Positions 43,926 through 54,210 of a stretch of 64,000 nt of DNA are shown piece by piece. Location: assembly GCF_000471905.2 (NCBI RefSeq), contig NW_006499799.1, forward strand, positions 2,880,722 to 2,944,721. The letters are read 5' to 3'. How positions within the stretch are numbered: the stretch's first letter is position 1; every line of letters begins with the position of its first letter. The translations under genes and the position numbers were made by a program. The notes beneath the pieces are model-generated. The model had not been told where the DNA came from. It saw only the letters and a list, made by a program, of their open reading frames with translations, and ran no database searches. The DNA is from Amborella trichopoda. Taxonomy: Eukaryota; Streptophyta; Magnoliopsida; Amborellales; Amborellaceae.

Positions 43926-44800
43926 AGGGGATTCATAAGGATTTTCATTAACCTCGAGTGCAGAGACACACGATCCTGACATTTCTGCTTTGAGGAGGGG
44001 CTCAGTGTGAGATACGATTTCTGATCCCTGGCCGGACCAAGCAATGAAAGGGTCCACTTCGAACAAGGAGTCCATGACCTCGTGACTGAGATCACTAGGT
44101 ATTTACTTCGAACTGAGTGATGCTTCATGAACTTGAATCATGTGACAGGCCTCGTGGGAATGATAGCTTTAAGATGGATCGATTTTGGGTTTGGTTGACA
44201 GGGCATCGGCGACTGTCAAGAATCCAGTCGCCTGGGTCAACATCTTTCTTAGGCGCTTCTGCTGCGACCTACTGAGGGCTGATGCCTCCAAGCTCTTTTT
44301 TTAGAGTGTCGAAGTCTAGGCACTGCCGACCTGTACCAGTGGAAAAAATAGAAGAGGAGGGAGGAGAAGAAGAGTTAGAATGTTATGGGCAGCTTTTTAC
44401 ATCATCGTCAGAATTGGAATGTGCGTAGGGGGTATTTTATGTCTTGCCTCGGCTTTGACCGTGGTGCGGTGCTTTTGGCATCGTTGCCCATATTGGATGA
44501 CTCCCAAGCTGTTGATCACTCATGGACATCCGTCTGATTGGATGACAGGATAAGGATGAAGTCCAGTAAGGTTGGCAGTGGAGCAAGGGGTCTGAGAAAT
44601 TCTTCCTCGACTGGTGGCTGAGGAAGACGATTCTTTCGGCAAAACGAACCTGGGTGCTTGTCTCCTTTTGAATCCTTGAGGAGAGGTTTGGTTCATCCCA
44701 TCGGGCTGATGAGTAACCCTGGCTTGGTGGATTGCTTAACGCTTCAAGGACTTGAGTCTACTCCATCCATGGTAGACTTCTCAAGGCTGAGAAGTCGAGG
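43926..44800 (-). pseudogene. Pre-RT segment and broken gag-pol junction of element 2
   Basis: The segment contains SHEVMDSLFEVDPFIAW and SGSCVSALEVNENPYES (about 44090-43925), homologous to element 1 at 26890-26720. Upstream ATGFLTVADALS occurs near 44230. From 44290 to 44800 there is only degenerate sequence matching 27041-27560, again without a protease motif. Confidence 0.55.
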
Positions 44801-45870
44801 GCTCAGTGTAGGCTCATAAGGAACGTGCAGTGCGATTTCCTATTGGACGGGAGTGACGGCTTGGAAGCTCTTAGGGAGAATGGCGCAAATGATGTGGCAC
44901 TCTGATACCTTTTGAGTGATTATACCTTCGCACCTAGAGCATTCTTTCAGCTCTTGTCCCCATATTTGGTGATAAGGGCACCAGAGATTTTCTGTTCCCT
45001 GGGCAAGGCGCTTAGGCTACCTGGTGGGCTTGGGAGTGACAAGACCTTGTTGGAGCTTGGGAGTGACAAGACCTTGTTGGAGCATTGCCTCGAAGACGGC
45101 CTGCAGAAGGTCTAGCTCAGCGTTTCCCTGGGCTTGCGTCGGAAGTTCTTCTTACATTGGTGGAAGAGGGACTTAAGGGTGTCCTTCTGGGTTACCATGG
45201 ACTTCCTGGCATTGCTGCATCTTCTTTGGTAATAACTCATGGAAGCCAGTGCATTCGCTCAAGTCATGGCCTCATATCAGGTGATATGAGCACCAGAGGT
45301 TCTCAGTTCCTAGAGGCAGGAACTTGGGCTACCTTGTCGGCTTTGGAGTGATGTGTCCCTCTTCGAGCATTATGGAAAATAGTGCACGGAGGATGGTGGG
45401 TGCCCCATCATCTTCTTGTATTATCATTATGAGAGAAGCCTCGGTTTCCTCGATTGCTTTCTTCAACTCTTCAAGCTTTATCTGACCCTTATTAATAAGG
45501 GCTTCGATAGTGTCTTTGAGCTTATCACAGTCATGAGTAGGGCGGCCTACTTTTCTGTGATAGGTGCAGTACCTCTCGTTTATCTCCTGTCTAGCTTGTT
45601 CTTCAGTGTTGACCTCTAGTAACCGGATCATGTTTTTCTCCAATAGTAGTCGAAGCACTGTAGAAACCCACTCCTTGTCAAAAGGATACACCTTGTTTCG
45701 GTGCTTGATCCAGTAGTCACTTCGATTGATATTTTTAGGAGGCGGGACCTTGTTATAAGACTGTTGCTTACCCCCGGCCTGAGACGTTTGTGCCTTGGAG
45801 AGGTCCAGGGTTGGAGAGGCGGCGTTCTTAGTGTCAATTACAGTGATAGTTGCACTGATCGCCACTTTTT
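44801..45870 (-). pseudogene. gag nucleocapsid region of element 2 with three knuckle-like modules
   Basis: ORF 45865-45329 carries RSDYWIKHRNKVYPFDKEW, then the first module YCTYHRKVGRPTHDC (middle His replaced by Arg), then an amphipathic stretch IKLEELKKAIEETEAS. The second module, NLWCSYHLI-GHDLSEC (about 45290-45245), is broken by a stop, and the third, NLWCPYHQIWGQELKEC (about 44990-44945), has Gln in place of the middle His. A short direct repeat (GGAGTGACAAGACCTTGTTG, 45031 and 45059) lies between modules two and three. Confidence 0.75.
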
Positions 45871-46400
45871 TTCGATGGCCCCAATTGTTGTAGCGAGAGT
45901 TCGAGTCAAAGGGTTGCTGAAGTGATCCGCCATGTGCTTAAACAGACCCTCAATATGAACTGCTTTAGAGATGAGCTCTGACATGGAGGGTGGATTGTAG
46001 GCCTCGACATGCAAGGCGATCTCGGGAAGCATATTACATATGCAGTTCTGGACAGCTTTGTTTTTAGTCATGGGAGTGGCATGAAAGGTTGCCAGCACTC
46101 TCCATCGAGCGATGAACTTGTCAACTGGCTCACAAGGGTCTTGAGTCAAACTGAGAAGCTCGATGGCTTCCATGTTTCTTTGGACTTCATAGAAACATTA
46201 GTTAAACAACTGTTGCATTTCCTGCAAGGTGTGCACCGAGTTCGGAGGCCACCGAGCATACCACTGGAAGGCTGGCCCTTCGAGAGTCTCGACGAGCTGA
46301 CGGACGAGGAGTCCCCCGTCAGCTTCTATCTCTCGACAGGCTGCTTGGAAGTGAGAAGTTTCTTGGTGTGGAGACGTAGTACCATTGATTAGAGGGAGCT
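45838..46400 (-). pseudogene. gag capsid core of element 2
   Basis: ORF 46173-45838 contains SLTQDPCEPVDKFIARWR, CNMLPEIALHVEAYNPPS and ISKAVHIEGLFKHMADHF, the conserved C-terminal part of the retrotransposon gag capsid domain that assembles virus-like particles. Just upstream, in another frame, FQAACREIEADGGLLVRQ and GPAFQWYARWPPNSVHTLQEM give the N-terminal part. A stop near 46190 separates the two. This is the only capsid in the window. Confidence 0.85.
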
Positions 46401-48290
46401 TCCCTTTCGAATAGTTCGGGGAAATGACACTTGGTCGATGTACGAGGGGTACGACTTTTGGTAAAGCAGCACCTCTTGCATGCTTGAGACCTTGTTCTTG
46501 AGCATGTGGGCCACCATGACATCTATGTCGGTTTGGGAAACCCTGCGGGAAGTAGAGTTGTCCTGGGAGACCAGTGGGGGAGTTTTCCTGGGAATTGTGT
46601 CTTCACCAGACGGAGAATCGGTCTCATGGTGAGAAGAAGGGGACCTGGAGGCTTCTAAGCGTTCCATCTTTTCGAGGATGGACTGTAACATTACCCCGAA
46701 TCTGTTCATCCTCTCTTCTTGGGCATCATCGGCTCTTTGATCATCATGACATTGACTGTTTCTTATGGAAGGTCAGAGCTAGGTGGAGTAGTCGATGGCC
46801 GCAGTTGGAGAGTCGTGCATAGCAAGTTGGTTTGCAGGGGCTCAGCATGCCCCGGCTGGACTCGAGCCTTGTACGCCGACCTTGTGAGGACCGCTTCTTG
46901 ACGGTCTTGGGACCGTGGCTTCTTAGCAATGATCACCGAGCAATATTCTTTGACTCACTCAGTCACTGGGATCTGCAAAGGGAAGAAGGGATTGTGAGAT
47001 AGGAGGTCACCAAAGGTGGTAGCTTCAACTGCCTTAGGGGCTTCTTTGGTCAAGGCTTACAGACCTTTCTTCTGCTTAATCTCGAGGTTGTTATGGACCT
47101 CACTCCAAAACCGAACCTGAGATTTGGACTGCTCCACTTTTCTTGAGCAGACGAGGGCTATGTCTATTAGCTAAAGCAGAGAATGGGGTCCAATGACAGA
47201 GGGCAACCTGGGTTTCTTCCTTGGAGGCTGGAGGCTCCTGTCTGACATAGGGCCATCGCTCCAGATTCTGTTGTGATGCTNNNNNNNNNNNNNNNNNNNN
47301 GAGTACCAGGTCTCAAAGTGCTTGCTTAGTGTAGGAAGAGCGACAGAAGAAGGAGATGGTTCATGATTCCGCCTGAGTCGGGATCGAGGAGGAACCTACA
47401 AAGCTGGTGCGTGTGCACCTTTAGGGTTAGTCGTCCGGGTGACTTGGGGGTCGGCCTGGACTTGCTCAACTGGTATGACCTTAGGCGGTCGAGACCCACA
47501 AGCTTGTGTCCGTGAGGGACAGGGTAGGAACCTATCTCTCGCAGGGTGAACCTGTGTGTGGTGAGAGGGAGGACGAAGTGGTTGACCCTCATGTGCTCGA
47601 TCTGACGTAAAGCTGGCGTTGTTCCAAGATGCGGGATGCATGACGCATGCAGGGTTTTACCAGAGAAGGCCTGGCCTTGAACACGAGTTCGAGGGAGCAT
47701 GAAAGTTACCCCGAGGTGTGGCTCGAGTGGTTGGACCACGAGCTTTTAGGTGTATACATGGGGTGGAGACCCTAAGATTTCCGCCTCCGTGTGTCAAGTG
47801 TCCAGGTTTAGGGGTTCGGGGTAGTGAAGGAGTATGGGGGATTGCCTTGAGGCAACGCTCAAAAGTGATTGCAACTTTCTTCCATTTCTCGAGAGTGGAC
47901 ATGGCAGCCTTCCAGCGTACGTCAATAATATGACCAGCAAGGGACTTTCCAGTAACAGGGTGCGTATTGTGTGCGGCAGCAGATTGCAACCAACGCAAGG
48001 GGCCTTGGTGAAGGGATGGCTGGGGCGAGGAAGCGAGGAGTCAGGGACCTTTATGTCCCTTCTCACACCAACCTAGGAAAGAACGTGGGAGCCGGATTGT
48101 GAGTCTCGACTCATAAGGAGTGTAGGGAAGGAAGCTTGAGCAGTTCACTTCCCTGAGACATCCACGAGTGCGGGGATAAGAATGTCCCCGACTCAGATGA
48201 ACAAATTGAATAACCCAGATGCCATATAAAGTAGTGCAGAAAGCAAAAGGTAATACTGATCAAACAAGATTGAACCGACGAAGAGGTAAT
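46401..48290 (-). pseudogene. gag N-terminal region of element 2
   Basis: From the primer site downstream: short open pieces at 48066-47794 and 47998-47657 (MSTLEKWKKVAITFERCLKA), the Pro-rich 47739-47326, the assembly gap at 47281-47300, RVKEYCSV-IAKKPRSQDRQ near 46920, and ORF 46709-46389 (MNRFGVMLQSILEKMERLEASR, VMVAHMLKNKVSSMQEVL). It matches element 1 at 29950-28460. The gap hides the WYSKVFP region. Confidence 0.65.
47281..47300. other. Assembly gap (20 N)
   Basis: Twenty N bases interrupt the gag region of element 2. The true gap length is unknown. By alignment with element 1 (29160-29200) only a little sequence may be missing. Confidence 0.99.
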
Positions 48291-48293
48291 GAG

Positions 48294-48312
48294 TCCACAG
48301 TGGAGTCACTAA
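48294..48312 (-). promoter_or_regulatory. Primer binding site of element 2
   Basis: On the minus strand AGTGACTCCACTGTGGACT follows the LTR end CCAGCTT. It contains TGACTCCACTG, the core of the Tat primer site, with one base change in the GGGGA part. Confidence 0.8.
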
Positions 48313-49326
48313 GCTGGTTAGGTGCCTTGATCTTGCCTCCTCAGATCTAGGTGATCAGGTGACACGTATCTCGGATTTGAAAGACCTGATACCTGAGATC
48401 GCTCTCTCAGGAACCTCGTTCACAGAACAAGGATTGGTGTCCAACTAGTGAGAGAGGAATTTTGGATGTGAGATGGGAACCAACCTCACCTGGGTCCGTG
48501 ACTTACTCGGGCTGATTCGCACGGGTGCCCTCTTATATCATGATGGAAAGGCCCCCAGTTTCTTCAGCTGGTTCGGGATCACCTCACTTGACCTGCAATC
48601 TCCTGGTTTTTTGCACAACACTACTATGGTTAATTTGCAAGACAAGTTTTCCCGAATGACCCACCCTTATCTTAGGGCAATGTACTTTCATATGGCTGGG
48701 AAGATGAGAAGTTAAGGTGATGAAAAGAAGGAGGTATGAATGAGAGGATAAAAGAAGAGGGGACTCGATAGGGGGGACGCGACTAGCATGATAGTTGGAC
48801 TAGTGCAATGATTGACTCGGATTGGTAGTAAGATAGGCACGGTAGCTTAGACTGACATGACGACAGTACTACTCCAAACCAAGGTCGACATGGTTGTTTT
48901 AATATGGAATGGTAGCAAGATGGGCATGGTATTCAGGACCAACATGACGGCAAGACTGCTCGATAGCCAGACCGCTATAGCAGTGCTAGACTGAGTCTAC
49001 CCTCAGTAAAGTGAGAAGAGAAGATAATGGAAGGAAGGTGCAAGACGACAGAGAAATAGAATCCCAATGGCGCTAGGCACCGCCACACTCAACCGTAAAA
49101 TAGCAGTGTCATGGCCCTTGGACGGTGCTAGATACTACTACTCACGCCTGAAGAGTGATAAGTGAACTACAGGCAGCACTAGGCATCGTCGTTTGGTAAC
49201 ACGTGAAGGCAGCACACCCTCTCGTGAGAGGCGATAGCCTCTTATGAAGCGCACGGTGATAACCACTTGTGAAGCGTGCGGCGAGAGTTCCTTCTGAGGT
49301 ACACGGCGATACGCGTGGGACGTAAA

Positions 49327-49546
49327 AATGAGGCTTACGGATGACAATAGGCACCGAGTGCATGAAGAAAGCTCGCGGACGGCGATAGGCAACGAGCGTG
49401 CGAAGGAAGCTCGTAGACGGTGATAGACACCAAGCACACGAAGGAAGCTCGCAGATGGTGATAGGCACCGACCGTGCGAAGGAAGCTCGTGGATGGCGAT
49501 AGTCACCTAACGCATGAAAGAAGCTCACGGACGATGATAGGTGTTG
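49327..49546 (-). repeat. 41-bp minisatellite in the element 2 LTR
   Basis: Plus-strand units of about 41 bp carry CGAAGGAAGCTCG and GGCGATAGGCACCGAG, five to six copies. The array also occurs in the proximal 3' LTR piece (32578-32760) and its duplicate (35153-35335). Element 1 landed in the first ATAGG of the homologous array. Confidence 0.8.
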
Positions 49547-50027
49547 CCGCGACACATCGCGGGCAGCGATTGGGATCACCGTTTGCAAGAGGGGTGGTAA
49601 TAAGTTTCTCTGTCTGTGCTCTTCACTAAGACGTCAAGGACACCTCTGCATATGGCTATGAGCAGCATTGTCTGCGAGCCTTGTTGAGAGATAAGGATGA
49701 GTAAACAAAAAGGGAAAGCAGTTCGCACATGGCGCCACCATCACCATGCGCGATCTGTGAAACCACAGAAGGGAGAAGAGAGAAGAAAGACGCATGCACA
49801 ACACTACCTCTGTCGTGCATGGCCTCTAGGAGGAGTTCTGAAGAAGAAGAAGAAAGAAAAGAAGAGAGAAAAAATTTACCTTGAGCCTTCGGGTACCGAA
49901 CCAAAATTTTCTTTCTCCTTTCTCTCTTTCCAAACATGACCCAACAATGAGAAGAAAGATAAATTTTATATAGAAAAGTTCTCTTTCGTGAATGAATGAA
50001 GGGTCTGCGTACAATTAAAGTACATGG

Positions 50028-50035
50028 TATATATA
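50028..50035 (-). promoter_or_regulatory. TATA box of the element 2 5' LTR
   Basis: On the minus strand CTATATATACC follows CCCACCCATGTTTGGGCAC and precedes the leader. It is the least decayed family A promoter in the window. Confidence 0.75.
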
Positions 50036-51319
50036 GAATTGTGCCCAAACATGGGTGGGTTGAACAAAATTAACCCTAATTGCTAGAAATTAAGATTTAA
50101 TGGAATTAAAAGAAATTAGAAAATAGAGTGCAAAAGGACAGATTTGTCCCTTCCTTACAATTATTGGAATTTTAAAACAGTCCTTGTGCTACCCTAGAAC
50201 TTGCGTGATCTATCATGAATGATCTAGGGTTGTTTTGATGCCTGTTTGATCGAAAGATGATTGTTTTCTTATAAGGCTCGGCATGGCGATCGATTAGATA
50301 CCAACTTCAAGAAATGGATTGTGTTTTTAGGGCACGATCATGTGTCTTGAAATTTGGATGAATCTTCAAACATTGGATCGATAGTGTGCTTGTTCCTTAA
50401 TTTTTTTTGTGATATCTTCACTGGATCACAGTGAGCATGGCGTCTTGATCGCGTGGCCATTAACGCAGCTCGATTCCGTGTTCAGACGAAGATTTTGCAA
50501 CTTCGGAGTTTTGGTCAAAATCTGGAATTTCGGTGATAGAATTTACAGTCACTTCATCGGCTTCATGTGCGAAATCTGATCTTTCATCATGTACAGGGTT
50601 CGGACTAAAGATATCCCTGGACCTTACGCACGTGATAGAACTAGTTTCAAGTTGATCGGGATCGCGAGCGGCGTGATTTGGCCGCTCGAGCGAGGCACCA
50701 TGCTGCTGATTTTCCTGTACTTTCTTTATGGATCCGCAACTTCTCTCTAGCTTTTCTTTACGCTTGAGCGTCATCACGGGGGGTGCCACATATCGAAATG
50801 CTCGTCTTGAAGAGATGAACATGCTCACAAAATTTGAGTGTGATCCGACTCTAGACGAGTCAGATATGTTCATCGAAAGTCACTGTTTGTGACTGACCTT
50901 TTAATGGAATTGAGTTTTAGGGTGGCCGCACGGGAATAGCATGTGGCTCCTCCTGTTTCACTCTTTTTCCTATAACGTTTTTTTGGAATGTCCGTTTGAG
51001 CTGAAATTTGACTCCTGGGGGTTTTCAATCGTGTCAGATCCAATGGAGTTGTCCCACAGTAATTTGACGTACAAAAAATGTAGTTCTTGTTGTCAGAGTC
51101 TATTTCAGGGAGCTAGAGGTTGATTTTGCAGAAACTGTTTCTTAGTTTGCACAACTTTAAAAATGTCAGAATACAAAAAAACTTAGCAGGAGAGTTTTAG
51201 GAGTCCTCATGAAGATCTTAAGCAGTTCTGGGGCTATTATGAGACTGTCGAAATTTTCACTAGTTGTTAGGCTTTATTGACAGGGGACCAAGGTGCTGAA
51301 AAATGTCTTCAAATAGACA

Positions 51320-51860
51320 GTGTCAGCCCTTCTCCCATCTTTTGAAAAAATATTTGAGTGGGATGAGGCATGTCAAATAGATTTTGACGAGATCAAAAGT
51401 TACCTGGTCAAGCCTCTAGTTCTCTCCGCACCAATTCCAGAGAGACCCGTCATCCGATACGTGGCGGCGCTAGACGAGTCACTTGGAGCCTTGCTGGCCA
51501 AAAACAATGATGAAAGAGGCGGCCCTATAATGCCTAAGCTGAAGGATGTAGGGGGCAGAAGAAAATTACTCGTCAATAGAAAAAACGTGTCTACCTCTTA
51601 TCTTCACAGTGAAAAAGCTACATCATTACCTGCTCGTGCAGCCAGTTCAGCTCATTTCTTGAGCGAACCTGATAAAATTCCTTTTATCGCGTCCTTGGCT
51701 GACATGCTGACTCATAAAATGGTCACTACTGCTCATGGAGTTTGACATCACATACATGCCACAAAAGGACATCAAAGGTCAAGCCCTTGTAGATTTCCTA
51801 GCTGCCCACCCCTACTGACAGGCACCCCTTCGGTCGATGATCTTCTTGACGAAGAGGTCT
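51320..51860 (+). pseudogene. RT end and RT-linked RNase H of element B
   Basis: The frame 51320-51745 continues the RT gene cut at 17342: CQPFSHLLKK-type entry, EWDEACQIDFDEIKSYLVKPL, RYVAALDESLGALLAK, then a shorter RNase H with DMLTHKMVTTAHGV. The following MEFDITYMPQKDIKGQALVDFLAAHP (about 51737-51815, with a frame change) leads to the next domain. The usual QALYYLSRTL-type middle part is disturbed. Confidence 0.85.
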
Positions 51861-52216
51861 TCCATACTGAAAACTCATGTGAATGGAAAATCCACTTTGA
51901 CGGGGCATTCCAAACTGATTAAGGCGGCACAGAAGTGGTGTTCTCTACCCCCCATGATAGCCTTCTCCCCTTATCCTTCCCTCTCTCGGGGATAAGGTCA
52001 TATAACGAGGTAGAATATCAAGCGCTCATCATAGGTCTGGAAATCACCTCCTTTATGGACTTAAAGTGCTTGCGCATCTATGGTGATTCAGAATTGGTGA
52101 TTAGAGAACTCAAAGGGGTGTATGATGTAAGGAAAGAGAGTCTCAAATGTTACTTCAATACCGTCAAATCGTTAATCACCAAACTCGAAGAAGTGGTCTT
52201 GAAACATGTACCCTGA
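51861..52216 (+). pseudogene. Archaeal-type RNase H of element B
   Basis: KIHFDGAFQTD (51890, first Asp) is followed by a stop, then RSYNEVEYQALIIGLEI (catalytic Glu, about 52000-52050) and IYGDSELVIRELKGVYDVRKES (second Asp, about 52080-52140), ending with LKHVP. This domain marks the Tat lineage and resembles the one in element 1 closely. Confidence 0.85.
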
Positions 52217-52640
52217 AGGCTCAATGCGCAAGCTGATGTGCTTGCCAATCTATGGGCAACAATCCAAATAACACGAGGTGCGTAGAAGTGATGAACGAAT
52301 TCGACGGAGCAGGCGAAGAAGAGCGATCACCAGAAAAGTGCCCTCCTACCCTAATTAGGGCAGATATTACTGACGCACGAAACTCATCTATCTCACAAAA
52401 AACCTTTATAATTGAAGAAGAGAGAGGTGAAGGAGAAAGACCAAAACCCTCAGAGCACACTGCGCAAAAGTGGAGCGAGTGACAAATTGGCGAGCCCCCA
52501 TCAAAGCATATCTGCAGCACAATCGACTTTCGAGGATCCTGTTGAACATAAAATGATCGGAAGATCGACCACCCGATATATGTGCCAAGACGATACCCTG
52601 TTCCAAATTCCTATAACGACATGTTGCTCATATGTATCAA
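52217..52640 (+). pseudogene. RNase H-integrase linker of element B
   Basis: The stretch starts RLNAQADVLANL and has short ORFs in several frames, of which 52252-52482 is Glu/Pro-rich. It has no catalytic motif and joins RNase H to the integrase zinc-binding domain. Confidence 0.5.
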
Positions 52641-53758
52641 TCAGGAAGAGGTGAAACGCGTGCTCAAAGAAGTCCATTCTGGGGTTTGTAAGATGCACCA
52701 ATCTAGCCTTAAACATTACAATAGGATCATTTGAATATGCTATTACTGACCTACTATGAATGTTGACTCCATCACGTTCGCAAAAATTTGTCCAATTTGT
52801 CAAATTAATGCAAGCTTCATTCATCAGCCTCCTAAGCCCCTCCACCCAACAGTGGCATCCTGACCCTTCTCTCAATGGGGTATGGATATTGTAGGTCCCA
52901 CCGACCCGCCTTCTTCCTTGGGGCATGCATTCATACTCGCTAAAAAAAACTATTTCTCCAAATGGGTAGAGGCGGTTCCTCGCAAGAAAGTCCCCAGCCC
53001 TACGGTGGCTAACTTCATGCGTCACCACATCATATATAGATTTGGCATCCTCGACCTAATCATTTCTAATAAGGGCCCCCAATTTCGAAGTAGCCAAAAT
53101 GACAGGTTGGTCAAACAATTTGGGTTCAAGTGGAAATACTCGAACATGTACCACCAAAGTGCTAATGGCCTGGCCGAGGCGTTCAACTAGACTCTAAGTG
53201 ATGCCTTAAGGAAATCTATCTCCAACACTAAAAGGGATTGGCAAGAAAATCTTTCAAAAATTCTTTGGGATTACCGTGTCATGGCGCAAGGCCTAACGCA
53301 GTCGGCCCCCTACTCACTGGTGTATGGGGGTGAAGCCGTATTACCATTGAAAATACAGCTACCTTCCGTCAGGGTGGCCCTCCAGTACGGAATGATGGAG
53401 GAAGAATGAGCTACTCTTCACTGTCAAGAGCTAGATGAAAAACGATTGCAAGCGCAACAGAGCCTTGAGATCCACTAGAACCGCATGCAACAAACCTTTG
53501 ACAAATCGATCAGGATAAGAGAATTTGGGAAAGAGGAACTGGTATTGGCAGTAAGGAGACCTATCATTACCCATGGCCGAACGAAGGGAAAATTCGAACA
53601 AAAATGGGAAGGCCCATTTGTGGCAAAGAAAGCCTTCCCCAACAGGGCCTATGTGCTAGTCAATGCTGAAAGGGAAGAAGCTACACCCCCAATCAATGGG
53701 AGATATTTACAGAAATATTATCCTCAAGGATGGTCCAAGTTATATGACCTTAAACTAT
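52641..53758 (+). pseudogene. Integrase of element B
   Basis: The zinc-binding domain has VHSGVCKMHQSSL (His pair) and KICPICQIN (Cys pair). The core starts GMDIVGPTDPPSSLGHAF (52879, first Asp) and has FSKWVEAVP. The second Asp motif reads LIISNKGPQF instead of SDNGPQF, so the catalytic Asp is replaced by Asn. The Glu is present in NGLAEAFN (followed by a stop). The C-terminal domain (53485-53758) has KFEQKWEGPFVAKK and PPINGRYLQKYYPQGW. The last ten codons (…WSKLYDLKL stop) are encoded by the first unit of the downstream satellite. Confidence 0.9.
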
Positions 53759-54210
53759 AGTGCATGTCTTGGCTGCATGACGTTAACTGCTTAACGTAAT
53801 CCAAGTTGTATGACCTTAAACTATAAAGTACGTCCTGGCCGCATGACGTTAAACTGCTTTGCGCAATGGTCCAAGTTATATGACCTTAAACTATAGCGCA
53901 TTTTCTAGTTGCATGATGTTAAACTGCTTCGTGCAATGGTCTAAGTTATAGGACCTTAAACTATAGCGCACGTCCTAGCCATATGACATTAAACTTCATC
54001 GCACAATGATCCAAGTTATATGACTATAAACTATAGCGCACGTCCTGGACGCATGATGTTAAACTTCTTCGCACAATGGTCCAAGTTATATGACCTTCAA
54101 TTATAGCGCAGTCCTGACCGCATGACTTTAAAATTGCTTCACATAGTGACCCAGGCTATACGACTCTGAATTACAATGTACAACCTCAGTGGCATGGCCA
54201 TAAAGTCACC
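53733..54210 (+). repeat. 70-bp dimeric ACCTTAAACT satellite, element B
   Basis: Units start at 53733, 53801, 53868, 53938, 54008, 54078 and 54148, a spacing of 67-70 bp. Each contains TGGTCCAAGTTATATGACC, TTAAACTATAGCGCACGTCC and GCATGACGTTAAACT. The two TTAAACT words make it a dimer of about 35 bp. The array overlaps the end of the integrase gene and is the complement of the satellite in elements 1 and 2. Confidence 0.9.

Larger units (their letters stand above)
17343..51319 (-). mobile_element. Element 2: family A Tat-like retrotransposon inserted in the RT gene of B
   Basis: The element reads on the minus strand: 5' LTR 48315-51319, primer site 48294-48312, gag 44800-48290, pol 41004-44790, 3' UTR 33767-41003 and 3' LTR (32583-33766 plus 17343-18375, split by element 1). 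The outer termini are CA (51318-51319) and TGGTTA (17343-17348). The RT frame of B closes across the element with one extra base. The five flanking bases differ (GACGA left, GTGTC right), so no clean target duplication remains. The right flank could be a mutated ATGTC. Confidence 0.85.
48315..51319 (-). repeat. 5' LTR of element 2 (longest family A LTR)
   Basis: A 3005-bp LTR starts TGTCTATTTGAAG at 51319 and ends TAACCA at 48315 on the element strand. It keeps the TATA box (50028-50035), the leader (49860-49980) and a 41-bp minisatellite (49327-49546). Its start abuts exactly the coding sequence CAGCCCTTCTCC of the RT gene of element B on the other strand. Confidence 0.9.

Noticed and set aside
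18376..51319. Tandem LTR-int-LTR-int-LTR chain formed by unequal recombination
   Set aside because: The ATAGG duplication and the split 3' LTR of element 2 explain the order by simple nesting; shared LTRs are not needed.
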